The notes below the pieces were generated by a model. That model was given only the letters and a program-made list of their open reading frames with translations. It had not been told where the DNA came from and made no database searches. DNA of 64,000 nt from Paenibacillus turicensis. GTDB lineage: Bacteria; Bacillota; Bacilli; Paenibacillales; Paenibacillaceae. Shown in pieces: positions 55,605 through 64,000 of this stretch; positions within the stretch are counted from its first letter, which is position 1, and each line of letters begins with the position of its first letter. The DNA is taken from NCBI RefSeq assembly GCF_017873435.1, contig NZ_JAGGKG010000015.1, positions 62,001 through 126,000 on the forward strand. Reading direction: 5' to 3'. The position numbers were made by a program, and so were the translations under genes.

Positions 55605-55934
55605 TTAGAAAAATAAAGTTAAAATTGCTGGTGCTGGGAAATTTATCAGAAACAAAATGAAAATAAATACACTTATGATAACTAGGCCAGAATCTATTTT
55701 CTGTTGTTGTAGTAACTTATATAAAGAAAATATGTAGATTCCCAATATTAAAATAAATCCAAGAAGAGCTAATATTCTTGTCAATATTGTTATATCCGAG
55801 GACATAATTCCATTACTTGAGGGTAATATTGCTAGAATAAATAAATAGAAGGTTATTTGACTTAAAACAATCGTTATGAGAAAGAAAGCTAAATAAAATA
55901 ATAGCTTTTTTAGTATATTAACTTTTTCAGTCAT
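55605..55934 (-). CDS. Small membrane protein, unknown
   Basis: 109 residues, four hydrophobic segments spanning most of the protein. GGAGAG lies 9 bases before the ATG, so it is likely translated. No recognised family. Very AT-rich, unlike the genes around it. Followed at a distance by the PTS promoter. Confidence 0.68.
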   Translation of the reverse strand: MTEKVNILKKLLFYLAFFLITIVLSQITFYLFILAILPSSNGIMSSDITILTRILALLGFILILGIYIFSLYKLLQQQKIDSGLVIISVFIFILFLINFPAPAILTLFF

Positions 55935-56069
55935 TTTAATATTTCTCTCCTATTCATTTTTTAGTCTCTTTTTGAATGTGTTGAACCTGGCGCTTGTTTA
56001 ATAAGTATTTGATATCAAAGAATTTATTAACTTCTTTTTGAATTCTCTTTGAGTGCATAAGAAGGTGCT

Positions 56070-56378
56070 CTAAAAGCCCATAATATTGTGGAAATTAATT
56101 AAAAATGTTGGCCCAACTACAATTCCAGCTATAAATATACAAATTGAAAGCCTCACTATCTTAAGACCAAATTTAATATATATTATTCTTAATAAAATTC
56201 CATAAATTAAAGTAAGCATACAAATATACATCACAAATCCCCAAGGAAAACCTGTATAAAAAATGCTCCCTGGAAGACCTATCATTATAAAAATAAGTAA
56301 CGTACAAAAGCATACTCCTCCAATAAAGCTAACTAAACTTACTATCGTATTTAAGATATATTCCATAGAGTTTTTCAT
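56070..56378 (-). CDS. Small membrane protein, unknown
   Basis: 102 residues, three or four hydrophobic segments. Ribosome site GGGGGAT 3-4 bases before the ATG. No recognised family. It forms an AT-rich pair with the gene at 55605-55934; the two may be a small acquired unit between the PTS operon and glmS. Confidence 0.65.
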   Translation of the reverse strand: MKNSMEYILNTIVSLVSFIGGVCFCTLLIFIMIGLPGSIFYTGFPWGFVMYICMLTLIYGILLRIIYIKFGLKIVRLSICIFIAGIVVGPTFLINFHNIMGF

Positions 56379-56531
56379 CTTATCCCCCCATTCATTTATT
56401 CGGTTTTATTTCAAATATATTTGATATATTGTATAAAATTTGAAGTCGTCTTCAAGAACACAAAAGCATGCAAATGCTCAAAAGCATATACTTAATAAGT
56501 ACTCCTTTCACCATTTCCCCTGAAAAAGAAA

Positions 56532-56571
56532 AGCTGAGCAAATATCAGGATCCACCTGTATTTGCTCAGCT
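56532..56571 (-). terminator. Terminator of glmS
   Basis: GCTGAGCAAATA (56533-56544) pairs with TATTTGCTCAGC (56559-56570); on the minus strand it is followed by TTTTCTTTTTC. Confidence 0.9.
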
Positions 56572-56597
56572 ATGATACAACTTTATTTAGTTACCTA

Positions 56598-58430
56598 TTA
56601 CTCCACCGTCACACTCTTCGCCAAGTTACGTGGTTTATCCACATCGTTACCAAGCGCTAATGAAGTGTAATAAGCTAGCAATTGCAATGGCACTACAGAC
56701 AATGCTGGTGTCAACATTGCTAATGTTTTAGGAATGGAAAGTACTTGGTGAACGGATCTCAACAAGTCAGCAGCATGCTCTTCAAACGTGATTGCCAACA
56801 CTTCCGCTCCACGAGTTGTTACTTCTTTAATATTACTTACAGTTTTTTCAATTACATTTTCTTGAGTTGCTAATGCAATTACAGGAATGCCATCCTCAAT
56901 CAAAGCAAGTGTACCATGCTTCAATTCTCCAGCCGCATAAGCCTCAGAATGAATATAGGAAATTTCCTTCAACTTCAAGGAGCCTTCTTGCACAACTGCA
57001 TAGTCAAGTCCACGTCCAATAAAGAACAAATGCTTATGGTCAACTAAGCTGTTAGCGTAAGACTTAATTTCATCTACGTTAGACAAAATGCTTTCTACTT
57101 GCTCAGGCAATGCTTGCATCGCTGCAATAATATGTGCAACCTGCTCTTCGGTTTGAGTGCCTCTTACTTCTGCCAAGTATAGAGCAAACAAGTAGAATGC
57201 AATCAACTGAGAAGTATAAGCTTTGGTTGAAGCTACAGCAATTTCAGGACCCGCAAGAGTAACGATCACATCATCTGCATCACGAGCAATCGAGCTACCT
57301 ACAACGTTTGTAATTGCAAGCACATGTGCACCATTGCTTTGAGCTTCTCTTAATGCTGCTAAAGTATCTGCAGTTTCCCCAGATTGGCTCACCACAATTA
57401 CTAATGTGTTTGGCGTAATAAGTGGTGAATTATAACGATATTCAGATGCTACTTCATTCGCAACAGGAATACGTACTAACTGCTCAATCGCAGTTCCACC
57501 AACAAGCCCTGCATGATAAGCAGTACCACAAGCTACGATATGAATGTTGTTAATGTTTTTAATTTTTTCTGGTGTTAAGTTAAGCTCTGGGAATACTACC
57601 TTACTTCCAGACGCATCAACTCGGCCTCTCATTGTATCACGGTAGGCTTTAGGCTGTTCGTGAATTTCTTTTAACATAAAGTGGTCAAATCCACCTTTTT
57701 CAGCGGTAATTGCATCCCATTCGACATTTGTCATTTCCCGAGAAATAAAATTGCCTTCGATTGTCATTAATTCGACAGCATCATTTGTCAAAACAGCCAT
57801 TTCACCGTCTTCTAAGATGTAGACCTTACGTGTATATTTCAAAATTGCAGGAATATCAGAACCGATAAAGTTTTCACCATCACCCACACCAATAATTAAT
57901 GGACTTGCTTGGCGAACAGCAACTAACTTGTTAGGCTCATGCTCTGTTAAAACGCCTAATGCAAATGCACCTCTCAAAAAGGTAACTACCTTTTGCACTG
58001 TTTTTACAATGTCGCCTTGATATTCACGAGCAACTAAATGAGAAATAACTTCAGTATCTGTTTCAGACTTAAAAACATAACCTTGGGAAATCAATTCTTC
58101 CTTAAGTTCTAGGTAGTTCTCAATAATTCCATTATGCACAACAGAAAATAGTTCTTTGTTATCCATATGAGGATGTGAGTTCTCATCAGAAGGTTTACCA
58201 TGAGTTGCCCAACGTGTATGTCCAATCCCTGCTGAACCCAACAACGGTGACTCTTCTAGTTTAGTTTCTAAATTTTTAAGACGACCCACAGATTTAGTAA
58301 CCTGTAAACCATTAGAAGTCATAACCGCAATCCCTGCTGAGTCATAACCACGATATTCTAGCTTGCTAAGTCCTTCAATTAATACTGACTGAGTATCTCT
58401 ATTTCCAATATATCCAACGATTCCGCACAT
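56598..58430 (-). CDS. glmS: Glutamine-fructose-6-phosphate aminotransferase (isomerizing)
   Basis: 610 residues, full length. Makes glucosamine-6-phosphate from fructose-6-phosphate and glutamine, the first step to UDP-GlcNAc. The N-terminal nucleophile Cys is in MCGIVGYIGN; glutaminase motif GHTRWATHG. Two SIS sugar-isomerase domains (about 285-425 and 455-600), ending in the family's PRNLAKSVTVE. Ribosome site GGAGGA. Expression is controlled by the glmS ribozyme upstream, with glmM farther upstream on the same strand. Confidence 0.97.
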   Translation of the reverse strand: MCGIVGYIGNRDTQSVLIEGLSKLEYRGYDSAGIAVMTSNGLQVTKSVGRLKNLETKLEESPLLGSAGIGHTRWATHGKPSDENSHPHMDNKELFSVVHNGIIENYLELKEELISQGYVFKSETDTEVISHLVAREYQGDIVKTVQKVVTFLRGAFALGVLTEHEPNKLVAVRQASPLIIGVGDGENFIGSDIPAILKYTRKVYILEDGEMAVLTNDAVELMTIEGNFISREMTNVEWDAITAEKGGFDHFMLKEIHEQPKAYRDTMRGRVDASGSKVVFPELNLTPEKIKNINNIHIVACGTAYHAGLVGGTAIEQLVRIPVANEVASEYRYNSPLITPNTLVIVVSQSGETADTLAALREAQSNGAHVLAITNVVGSSIARDADDVIVTLAGPEIAVASTKAYTSQLIAFYLFALYLAEVRGTQTEEQVAHIIAAMQALPEQVESILSNVDEIKSYANSLVDHKHLFFIGRGLDYAVVQEGSLKLKEISYIHSEAYAAGELKHGTLALIEDGIPVIALATQENVIEKTVSNIKEVTTRGAEVLAITFEEHAADLLRSVHQVLSIPKTLAMLTPALSVVPLQLLAYYTSLALGNDVDKPRNLAKSVTVE

Positions 58431-58714
58431 AATTAATATATCCTCCGCTCATTTCTCTAAATTTGATCCACATGAGAAATCAATCGGAAGACCAGTGACA
58501 ATATTTAGACTGGTTGTGTTTATAAGCAAAAATAATCAAAAATTATTGAATATGAACATGTATACCAATTTATTTAATGTTATTGTTCCAGGTCATAGTG
58601 CTTGATCATAGATGTAGTTATATGAATTCACCATTATCATCCCATAACAATATTGTCCTATGTCACTTCAGGCTTCCGCTTTCTCATGGGACTTGAGTTT
58701 TTTTATATTCTTTA
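58431..58714 (-). other. Leader between the glmS ribozyme and the glmS start
   Basis: About 285 bases with no coding frame. It holds a possible small hairpin (ACCAGT / ACTGGT, about 58490-58515) and the glmS ribosome site. I see no terminator. Confidence 0.6.
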
Positions 58715-58924
58715 TAGTTATGTGTACCTTTCCAACAAAGTTTGTAAGAACAGTCACCCATTCCTTTTGCCCTGCTGATTACGATGTAGATACAACACCG
58801 GGAGGTCCCCGCCGAACATTCGAACACCTCCACCTCGTCAACTTGCTAAACCGTAAATATAATGGTTAGTGACCAACGATCACATCATTTATTATATTTC
58901 CCCGCGTGTGCAAGTTCTGGCGCT
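58715..58924 (-). ncRNA. glmS ribozyme-riboswitch
   Basis: On the minus strand the cleavage-site motif AGCGCC starts at 58924, cleaved after A58924. P2 pairs CAGAACTTGC with GCAAGTTG, and the core reads GACGAGGTGGAGG, TTCGAATGTTCGGCGG and GACCTCCCGG, then GGGCAAAAGGA in the P3/P4 part. These are the hallmark glmS ribozyme segments. It cleaves its own transcript when glucosamine-6-phosphate binds, lowering glmS expression. The 3' limit is approximate. Confidence 0.93.
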
Positions 58925-59024
58925 TATGTTACATTGTACAACCTCTATCCTCACCTTCTATAATCGAATATATCTAATTATATGCATCTGACCCTCGTTT
59001 GGCAAATCAATGTCATAAAAATAT

Positions 59025-59080
59025 AAAAAATCAGCGCTTAAGGCCTTATCACAAGGATAGAAACCTCAGCACTGATTTAA
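59025..59080 (-). terminator. Terminator of glmM
   Basis: AAATCAG.GCT..AGG pairs with CCT..AGC.CTGATTT around a 20-base loop; on the minus strand it is followed by TTTTTTATATTTTT. It separates glmM from the ribozyme-controlled glmS unit. Confidence 0.75.
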
Positions 59081-59132
59081 TAATTTATCAATTATTTATT
59101 GCATTAACTTGGAAAGATTAACTTCCCAACCC

Positions 59133-60473
59133 TTAAACAAGCTCTCTTTCCACTACAGCTACAATTTGGCCAACTAATTGCTCAAGCTCTGCTTGATCTG
59201 GTCCTTCTGCCATGACACGAATTAAGGACTCTGTACCAGATGGTCTCACTAAAACCCGACCATTGTCTCCTAACACGTCTTCAACAGCCTTTACCGCCTT
59301 CGCAATTTCAACATTACCTTCGTAATTTCGCTTATCCTGCACACGTACATTCACTAATACTTGCGGATATTGCTTCATCACTTTTTTTAGCTCACTTAGC
59401 TTTTTACCAGATGCCTTCATCGTATCTACCAGTTGAATCGCTGTCAGGATACCATCACCAGTTGTATTATAGTCCAAGAAAATAACATGTCCTGATTGCT
59501 CTCCGCCAAGGTTGTAGCCACCACGAATCATTTCAGCCATAACATATCGATCACCTACAGCCGTTTTTGCTGTATTTAGGTTTAACTTCGCAGTTGCCTT
59601 ATAAAAACCAAAGTTACTCATAACTGTAGAAACTACAGTACTATCCTTAAGCTTACCAGCGCGATTCATCGCGTCTCCACATATGCACAAAATAAAGTCG
59701 CCATCTACTTCTTGACCTTGATCATCAATCGCAATCAGACGATCTGCATCACCATCAAAAGCAAGCCCAAGATCAGCGCCTCGCTCAAGCACTTCCTTTT
59801 TCAAAAGCTCAGGATGCGTAGAACCACAGTTATCATTAATGTTTAAGCCTGTTGGATTTACACCGATGCAATGAACCTCTGCACCAAGCTCTTTAAATAA
59901 AGTAGGAGCTAAGTCAAATGCTGCACCATGTGCACAATCTAAGACAACCTTCAATCCTTCAAAGGAGTGACTAATCGTCGTTTTTAGATGATCCAAGTAA
60001 AAGCGTTTTGATTCATAATCAACAGTTACTGTACCTAAATCCCCACCAATCGGACGAGGAAGCTCATCTTTTTCTTCATCAAGCAATGCTTCAATTTGCA
60101 GCTCTGTTTCATCAGAAAGCTTAAAACCGTCACTACCAAAAAATTTAATCCCGTTATCCTGAACTGGATTATGAGAGGCAGAAATCATAACCCCTGCATC
60201 CGCTTGCAGATATCTCGTTAAGTAAGCCACTGCTGGCGTCGATACTACCCCAATACGAATGACATCTGCACCGATAGACAATAAACCTGCTACTAAAGCA
60301 GATTCAAGCATTAGCCCTGAAATACGTGTATCCATTCCGATCACAATTTTAGGCTTAGCCGCTTGACCTGTGAGTACATACCCCCCACAACGTCCAATCT
60401 GATATGCTAATTCAGCTGTTAATTCCTTATTTGCTACTCCACGTACACCGTCTGTACCAAAATACTTCCCCAT
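59133..60473 (-). CDS. glmM: Phosphoglucosamine mutase
   Basis: 446 residues. Converts glucosamine-6-phosphate to glucosamine-1-phosphate. Phosphoserine motif [12 protein letters not shown] (about 95-106), metal loop DGDADR (about 240), sugar-binding GGEQSGH (about 327) and phosphate-binding RPSGTE (about 408). Start supported by AAGGAG. It follows cdaR, as in Bacillus and Paenibacillus, and GlmM is known to bind and inhibit CdaA in that lineage. Confidence 0.96.
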   Translation of the reverse strand: MGKYFGTDGVRGVANKELTAELAYQIGRCGGYVLTGQAAKPKIVIGMDTRISGLMLESALVAGLLSIGADVIRIGVVSTPAVAYLTRYLQADAGVMISASHNPVQDNGIKFFGSDGFKLSDETELQIEALLDEEKDELPRPIGGDLGTVTVDYESKRFYLDHLKTTISHSFEGLKVVLDCAHGAAFDLAPTLFKELGAEVHCIGVNPTGLNINDNCGSTHPELLKKEVLERGADLGLAFDGDADRLIAIDDQGQEVDGDFILCICGDAMNRAGKLKDSTVVSTVMSNFGFYKATAKLNLNTAKTAVGDRYVMAEMIRGGYNLGGEQSGHVIFLDYNTTGDGILTAIQLVDTMKASGKKLSELKKVMKQYPQVLVNVRVQDKRNYEGNVEIAKAVKAVEDVLGDNGRVLVRPSGTESLIRVMAEGPDQAELEQLVGQIVAVVERELV

Positions 60474-60517
60474 AATTTCACTCCTTCAGTGATTTAAGCT
60501 TCATTCTACGCTGTTCA

Positions 60518-61876
60518 TTAACCTGCATTTTGACCGCTTTGATTATTTTCTCCAGTATTGTCTGGAGATTTGTCTGTTTGATTACCCCCAGAATTTTGAC
60601 CATCATTTGGTGTCGTTGTTGTAGGTGTGTCTTGCTCTGATTCTAACTCCACCTCAATCTTTTTGCCGTTGTCCGCCTCCGATAGTTCCACAAAGTTAGG
60701 TAAGACTACTTCAATAGGCACTACATGTTTGCCGGCTCCTAGACCATTCAAGTTTACATTAACTTTGATATCCTTCGCACTAACTCGATCTAATAAGTGT
60801 TTAGCTCCTTGCAACGTTAGGGAAATCTTTTCTGTTGTAGGAGATATCATCTTTGGAGTTAATGCATTATTTTGATTGAGAAAGGTAATCGGAATATCTT
60901 GAATCACCTTCTGATCCACAGGCTCAACCTTAATGGTGACATTTACAGAGCTAGGCTCGATTTTCTCAGAACCGTCGGGCGGCGTCAAGTTGACAAAATA
61001 CTGTTTTGTTGTTCCACTTTGGAACTGATCTAAATCTATCGTGACTGAATAAGAATTCAGCTTATCTAAAACGTCCTTAGGTCCATAGACAGCAACGCCT
61101 TCCACATCAGAGGTCATATCTGCTAATACATATCCGCTTGGAAGCTTCCCAGTATGTCTAATGGATAAAGGGATACTTTTATATAAATTTGTAATCGGAA
61201 TATCTACATCAAGGGTAGCTGGTGATAGTTCAGCATCTGTCATCTCATTACCATCTTTATCATAGGCCACCAGCCTTACAGATTTCCCCTTTACAGGCTC
61301 TGTCATTCCAGTTACATCAAATATACCTTGAACCTTCCCTAATTGCTCCAATCTGCTCTCAGGCAATGTCACATTAACCTTACCACCATCTTTTATAACA
61401 GGCATGCCAATCTGAAAACCTTCACTAATTTTCCCCTTCGTAATGACATTTGCCTCTATTTCTTGTGTCTTTTTCTCTTCAATCGTCACCTTGACCATCG
61501 AAGGTTCCATAGAAACAAATTCAACTCCAGATGGAAGTTCGTGTGTTAAAGGCATCATCATTGTGCCACTTTTAGCATGTGATAAATCCAATTTGACCTT
61601 GTAAGCTGAAAAATTAGTAGTAATATTAGTACGTTTCCCTCTAACCTCAATGCGAACCTTTTCAGGTTCAAGTCCATATAATACATATTTATCCTCATCA
61701 AAGCCAACAACCTGCACCTGCACATTATCAATAAATTTGCTTCCATTATTAGAAGATGGTATCGATGGAGTAATTGTAGTTGTACCACTATCCATATGTA
61801 CCATCCCCCATAAACTAATACTTATTATTAGGGCAATAATTTTAGATATGTTATTGTTGTTTAGCCATTTATCCAA
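60518..61876 (-). CDS. cdaR: YbbR-domain regulator of diadenylate cyclase (CdaR)
   Basis: 452 residues from TTG 61876, which overlaps the last 8 bases of cdaA and gives the usual CdaR-like start MDKWLNNNNISKIIALI. The open frame continues upstream inside cdaA, but that part has no ribosome site or homologue support. One N-terminal membrane segment, then four YbbR repeats (about 60-420) outside the cell and a Thr/Gln/Asn/Gly-rich disordered tail. CdaR binds and modulates CdaA. Confidence 0.88.
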   Translation of the reverse strand: MDKWLNNNNISKIIALIISISLWGMVHMDSGTTTITPSIPSSNNGSKFIDNVQVQVVGFDEDKYVLYGLEPEKVRIEVRGKRTNITTNFSAYKVKLDLSHAKSGTMMMPLTHELPSGVEFVSMEPSMVKVTIEEKKTQEIEANVITKGKISEGFQIGMPVIKDGGKVNVTLPESRLEQLGKVQGIFDVTGMTEPVKGKSVRLVAYDKDGNEMTDAELSPATLDVDIPITNLYKSIPLSIRHTGKLPSGYVLADMTSDVEGVAVYGPKDVLDKLNSYSVTIDLDQFQSGTTKQYFVNLTPPDGSEKIEPSSVNVTIKVEPVDQKVIQDIPITFLNQNNALTPKMISPTTEKISLTLQGAKHLLDRVSAKDIKVNVNLNGLGAGKHVVPIEVVLPNFVELSEADNGKKIEVELESEQDTPTTTTPNDGQNSGGNQTDKSPDNTGENNQSGQNAG

Positions 61877-62699
61877 TTTTCCCCGCCCCTCTCTTTTTCC
61901 AGAAAGGCTTGATTTTATCATTGTCACCAGAGTTAGGTCCTAGCTCCTCATACAGCTTGGAAATTAATGATTCCTCATTAATGTTACGAACAACTTGTCC
62001 ATCCATTGCTAAAGAAATCTGACCTGTTTCCTCGGATACAACGATTGAAATCGCATCTGTAACTTCGCTTATGCCGATAGCAGCTCTATGCCTTGTTCCT
62101 AGCTCCTTACTAATAAACGGATTTTCAGACAAAGGTAAATAACACGCTGCCGCAGCCAATTTATGATCCTGTATAATCACTGCTCCATCATGAAGAGGTG
62201 TATTTGGAATAAATATATTAATAAGCAACTGAGAGCTAATCACGGATTGCGTTGGAATTCCCGATTCAGTATATTCATTCAAACCTGTTTGACGTTCAAA
62301 AACAATTAAAGCCCCAATCTTTCTACGTGCTAAATAATTAACGGCCTTAATAATTTCCCCAATTTCCTTACCAAACTGCTCCTCATCTGCGGTATTCCGT
62401 CCAAACAACTTACCTCGACCTAATTGTTCCAACGCACGCCGCAGCTCTGGCTGGAAAATAATAAAGATTGCCAAAACCCCAAACGTAAACATCTGATTCA
62501 TGAGCCACTTCAACGTATACAAATCAAATAACGTACTGATACTCCAAATTAACAGTAGGAATATGATCCCCTTTAGGAGCTGTACCGCTCTCGTTCCACG
62601 AACCAAAATGATCAAGTGATATATAATATACGTTACGATTAAAATATCAATAATATCCTTAATCGCATCTTGCCATGTTAGATTTGAAAAATAACTCAT
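61869..62699 (-). CDS. cdaA: Diadenylate cyclase CdaA
   Basis: 276 residues. Three N-terminal membrane helices (about 12-80), then a DAC domain with the catalytic DGA motif in LHDGAVII and RHR in GTRHRAAIG. It makes c-di-AMP from two ATP at the membrane. It heads the cdaA-cdaR-glmM unit, with its 3' end overlapped by cdaR. Weak ribosome site GGGGGT. Confidence 0.95.
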   Translation of the reverse strand: MSYFSNLTWQDAIKDIIDILIVTYIIYHLIILVRGTRAVQLLKGIIFLLLIWSISTLFDLYTLKWLMNQMFTFGVLAIFIIFQPELRRALEQLGRGKLFGRNTADEEQFGKEIGEIIKAVNYLARRKIGALIVFERQTGLNEYTESGIPTQSVISSQLLINIFIPNTPLHDGAVIIQDHKLAAAACYLPLSENPFISKELGTRHRAAIGISEVTDAISIVVSEETGQISLAMDGQVVRNINEESLISKLYEELGPNSGDNDKIKPFWKKRGAGKIG

Positions 62700-63012
62700 G
62701 GTGCAACCCCCAATTAGTGCTGCTAAGCCAATAATAATGGTTCTATAATTATTTGGACCTGCCTCTTTATCTATTCCCTTTAATCTATAGGTTATAACGT
62801 TAACAAGTCAGATGCAAGCATCCAGCGACCATCTTAGCACTTTTCGTTATATTATGTAAAAAATGACTTTGAGAGTATAACTTATTGTTCAAAGCGATTC
62901 TCTTCTATAATATCAGACATCCAGAGATAATATTGTATCATTTTATTCATTTTGTTCAAAAAAAAGCACCTATCCTTATAAAAGGGTAGGCGCCATGATT
63001 TAAAGTAGAGGA
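62700..63012. other. Intergenic interval upstream of cdaA
   Basis: 313 bases. It holds the terminator of the rsiW-like gene (62957-62993) and presumably the cdaA promoter, which I cannot place with confidence. No coding frame is seen. Confidence 0.6.
62957..62993 (-). terminator. Terminator of the sigW-rsiW unit
   Basis: On the minus strand GGCGCCTACCCTTTTATAAG folds with GGATAGGTGC and is followed by eight T. Imperfect stem with two mismatches. Confidence 0.8.
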
Positions 63013-63633
63013 TTACCTGTAGGCGACTTCAGAAAATGTATTCGTGATCCTGTACCAGATCCAATCCAAAGCTTGATCTATACTTTGAATGTGGCCTGAT
63101 ATTTTAGCTGTAGAGGCAGTAAAATAGGAACCATCAATGACCGTTACGTCCCCTTCCACCTCTCCATAGATCTCAGCTTTCCCATTTTCTATCGTCAAAT
63201 TACCAGCAATTTTAATATTTTCAGGTACAATCACTGTATTCCCTTGGATAATAAGCTGATCAAGATTGTTTCCTTTAACAACTAATTGATCATCTCGATC
63301 CCACAATGAAAATATACCAACAAAAGTAACAATGACAAACATTGCGATTGCAGTTAAGGCAGGATGACGTTGGAACCATTTCAGCCACTCTTGCTTAGGA
63401 CGTTCTTGATTCGGGATTTTATTTAAAATTTTACCCACAAGATCATCAGAAGCGACAAAAGAGTGCTGATGAATTGATGCAAATAACATCATTTCAGTCC
63501 GTTCCAATTCCTTAAACTTCAATTGACACGATGGACATTCCTGCAAATGTTGTTTAAGCAGCTTTGCCTGTTCGAGAGGCAATTCATCATCCAAATAATC
63601 ATGCATGAACAAGGATGCTTGCTTGCAGTCCAT
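63013..63633 (-). CDS. rsiW: Anti-sigma factor RsiW-like
   Basis: 206 residues from ATG 63633 (AAGGGA 9 bases upstream); in-frame starts up to 63654 are possible. Zinc-finger anti-sigma (ZAS) motif His-x3-Cys-x2-Cys as HLQECPSC near 31-38, and a membrane segment at about 98-117. The extracellular part carries the bactofilin-like GNTVIVPENIKIAGNLTI and GEVEGDVTV segments. It should hold the sigma factor inactive at the membrane until regulated proteolysis. Encoded downstream of the sigma gene as usual. Confidence 0.87.
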   Translation of the reverse strand: MDCKQASLFMHDYLDDELPLEQAKLLKQHLQECPSCQLKFKELERTEMMLFASIHQHSFVASDDLVGKILNKIPNQERPKQEWLKWFQRHPALTAIAMFVIVTFVGIFSLWDRDDQLVVKGNNLDQLIIQGNTVIVPENIKIAGNLTIENGKAEIYGEVEGDVTVIDGSYFTASTAKISGHIQSIDQALDWIWYRITNTFSEVAYR

Positions 63634-63776
63634 ATCAGCCATTCCCTTCATCAAATACTTACATGGGACGTTTAAAGGTCCGGCACGTCTTACACATAAT
63701 GCTTAATTATATACTTTAAATACGCAATAAAAAATAATTCGTTTCACAAAAAATTATGACATACCTGTGTCCACAG

Positions 63777-64000
63777 TTATATCATCTTATGCTCTAGCTT
63801 TTTCCTTAAAAATTCACGGCCACGATGTACTCTTGTTTTTACTGTTGTGACAGGCATATCTAACACTTCGCCGATCTCCTGTAGCGATAACTCCTGCAAA
63901 TAACGTAAAACAATCACAGATTTATATTTAGCAGGTAAACCTTCAATGGCCTGATGGATAATTTGTTGTGTCTCAGACAAAAGATACTCAGTTTCTGGCG
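63777..64000 (-). CDS. sigW: RNA polymerase sigma factor SigW-like (5' end beyond window)
   Basis: Partial gene; about 74 C-terminal residues are inside the window and the frame is open to the edge. It shows sigma region 4 with ALPAKY-type EGLPAKYKSVIVLRY, LSLQEIGEVLDMPVTTVKTR and a basic HRGREFLRKKL tail, close to Bacillus SigW. Its gene order with rsiW, cdaA, cdaR, glmM and glmS matches the SigW locus. Controls envelope-stress genes. Confidence 0.87.
   Translation of the reverse strand, partial: PETEYLLSETQQIIHQAIEGLPAKYKSVIVLRYLQELSLQEIGEVLDMPVTTVKTRVHRGREFLRKKLEHKMI

Noticed and set aside
58660..58869. 69-codon plus-strand open frame
   Set aside because: It lies exactly antisense to the glmS ribozyme, has no ribosome site and its protein has no domain features.

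Overview
The window reads as chromosome of a low-GC, spore-former-type Firmicute, most likely Paenibacillaceae (Paenibacillus or a close relative). The evidence is the block sigW - rsiW - cdaA - cdaR - glmM - glmS with a glmS ribozyme, two carbohydrate ABC operons each paired with a YesM/YesN-type two-component system, abundant glycoside hydrolases, strong GGAGG ribosome binding sites and frequent TTG starts. The assignment is inferred from gene families and order; no search was run. I see no IS element, prophage, CRISPR array, tRNA or rRNA.

Layout. 1-7156: a CUT1 sugar importer (binding lipoprotein, two permeases) under a near-perfect CcpA cre box, then its histidine kinase and AraC-type response regulator. 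7222-9886: peptide deformylase, a LysR regulator and a divergent quinone-oxidoreductase-like dehydrogenase. 9887-10469: a gene-free stretch with two inverted copies of a roughly 200-bp imperfect palindrome. 10470-15539: a YqkE-like protein, an MMPL exporter divergent from its likely TetR repressor (shared palindromic operator), a small conserved protein and an MFS transporter. 15668-20112: Mn-dependent pyrophosphatase, HflX with a long leader, a ring-cleaving dioxygenase and a VTT-domain membrane protein. 20216-25392: a two-component system with an ABC transporter (ATPase plus 777-residue FtsX-type permease). 25542-36093: GH42 beta-galactosidase; a GH43 - permease - permease - binding protein operon (probably xylo-/arabino-oligosaccharide uptake) divergent from its own YesM/YesN pair. 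36229-44572: AraC regulator, MurB, HxlR plus a flavin-oxidase-like protein, an ECF sigma factor with a DUF4179 partner, and an ArsB/NhaD-type permease. 44840-51294: GH8 exo-oligoxylanase, RNase J, LysE exporter, amino acid permease, a secreted stalk-domain protein. 51480-55508: a PTS operon under two RNA antitermination switches. 55605-56378: two small unknown membrane proteins. 56598-64000: the cell-wall and c-di-AMP block, cut at the right edge inside the sigW-like gene.

How the parts work together. GH43, GH8 and the second ABC importer fit uptake of xylan fragments followed by intracellular hydrolysis. The PTS operon is controlled by its own BglG-type antiterminator acting on two RAT/terminator pairs. 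GlmS and GlmM make glucosamine-1-phosphate for the wall, while CdaA/CdaR make and tune c-di-AMP in the same operon neighbourhood.

The least explained signals are: (1) the inverted palindromic repeats at 9902-10463, whose stems differ in sequence but keep pairing, with a half copy at 45985-46051; (2) a probable attenuation leader upstream of hflX, with a 13-codon leader peptide carrying a Lys-x-Arg motif, a terminator just before the ribosome binding site and a potential antiterminator; (3) a histidine-rich expansion in the ATP-lid region of a sensor kinase.
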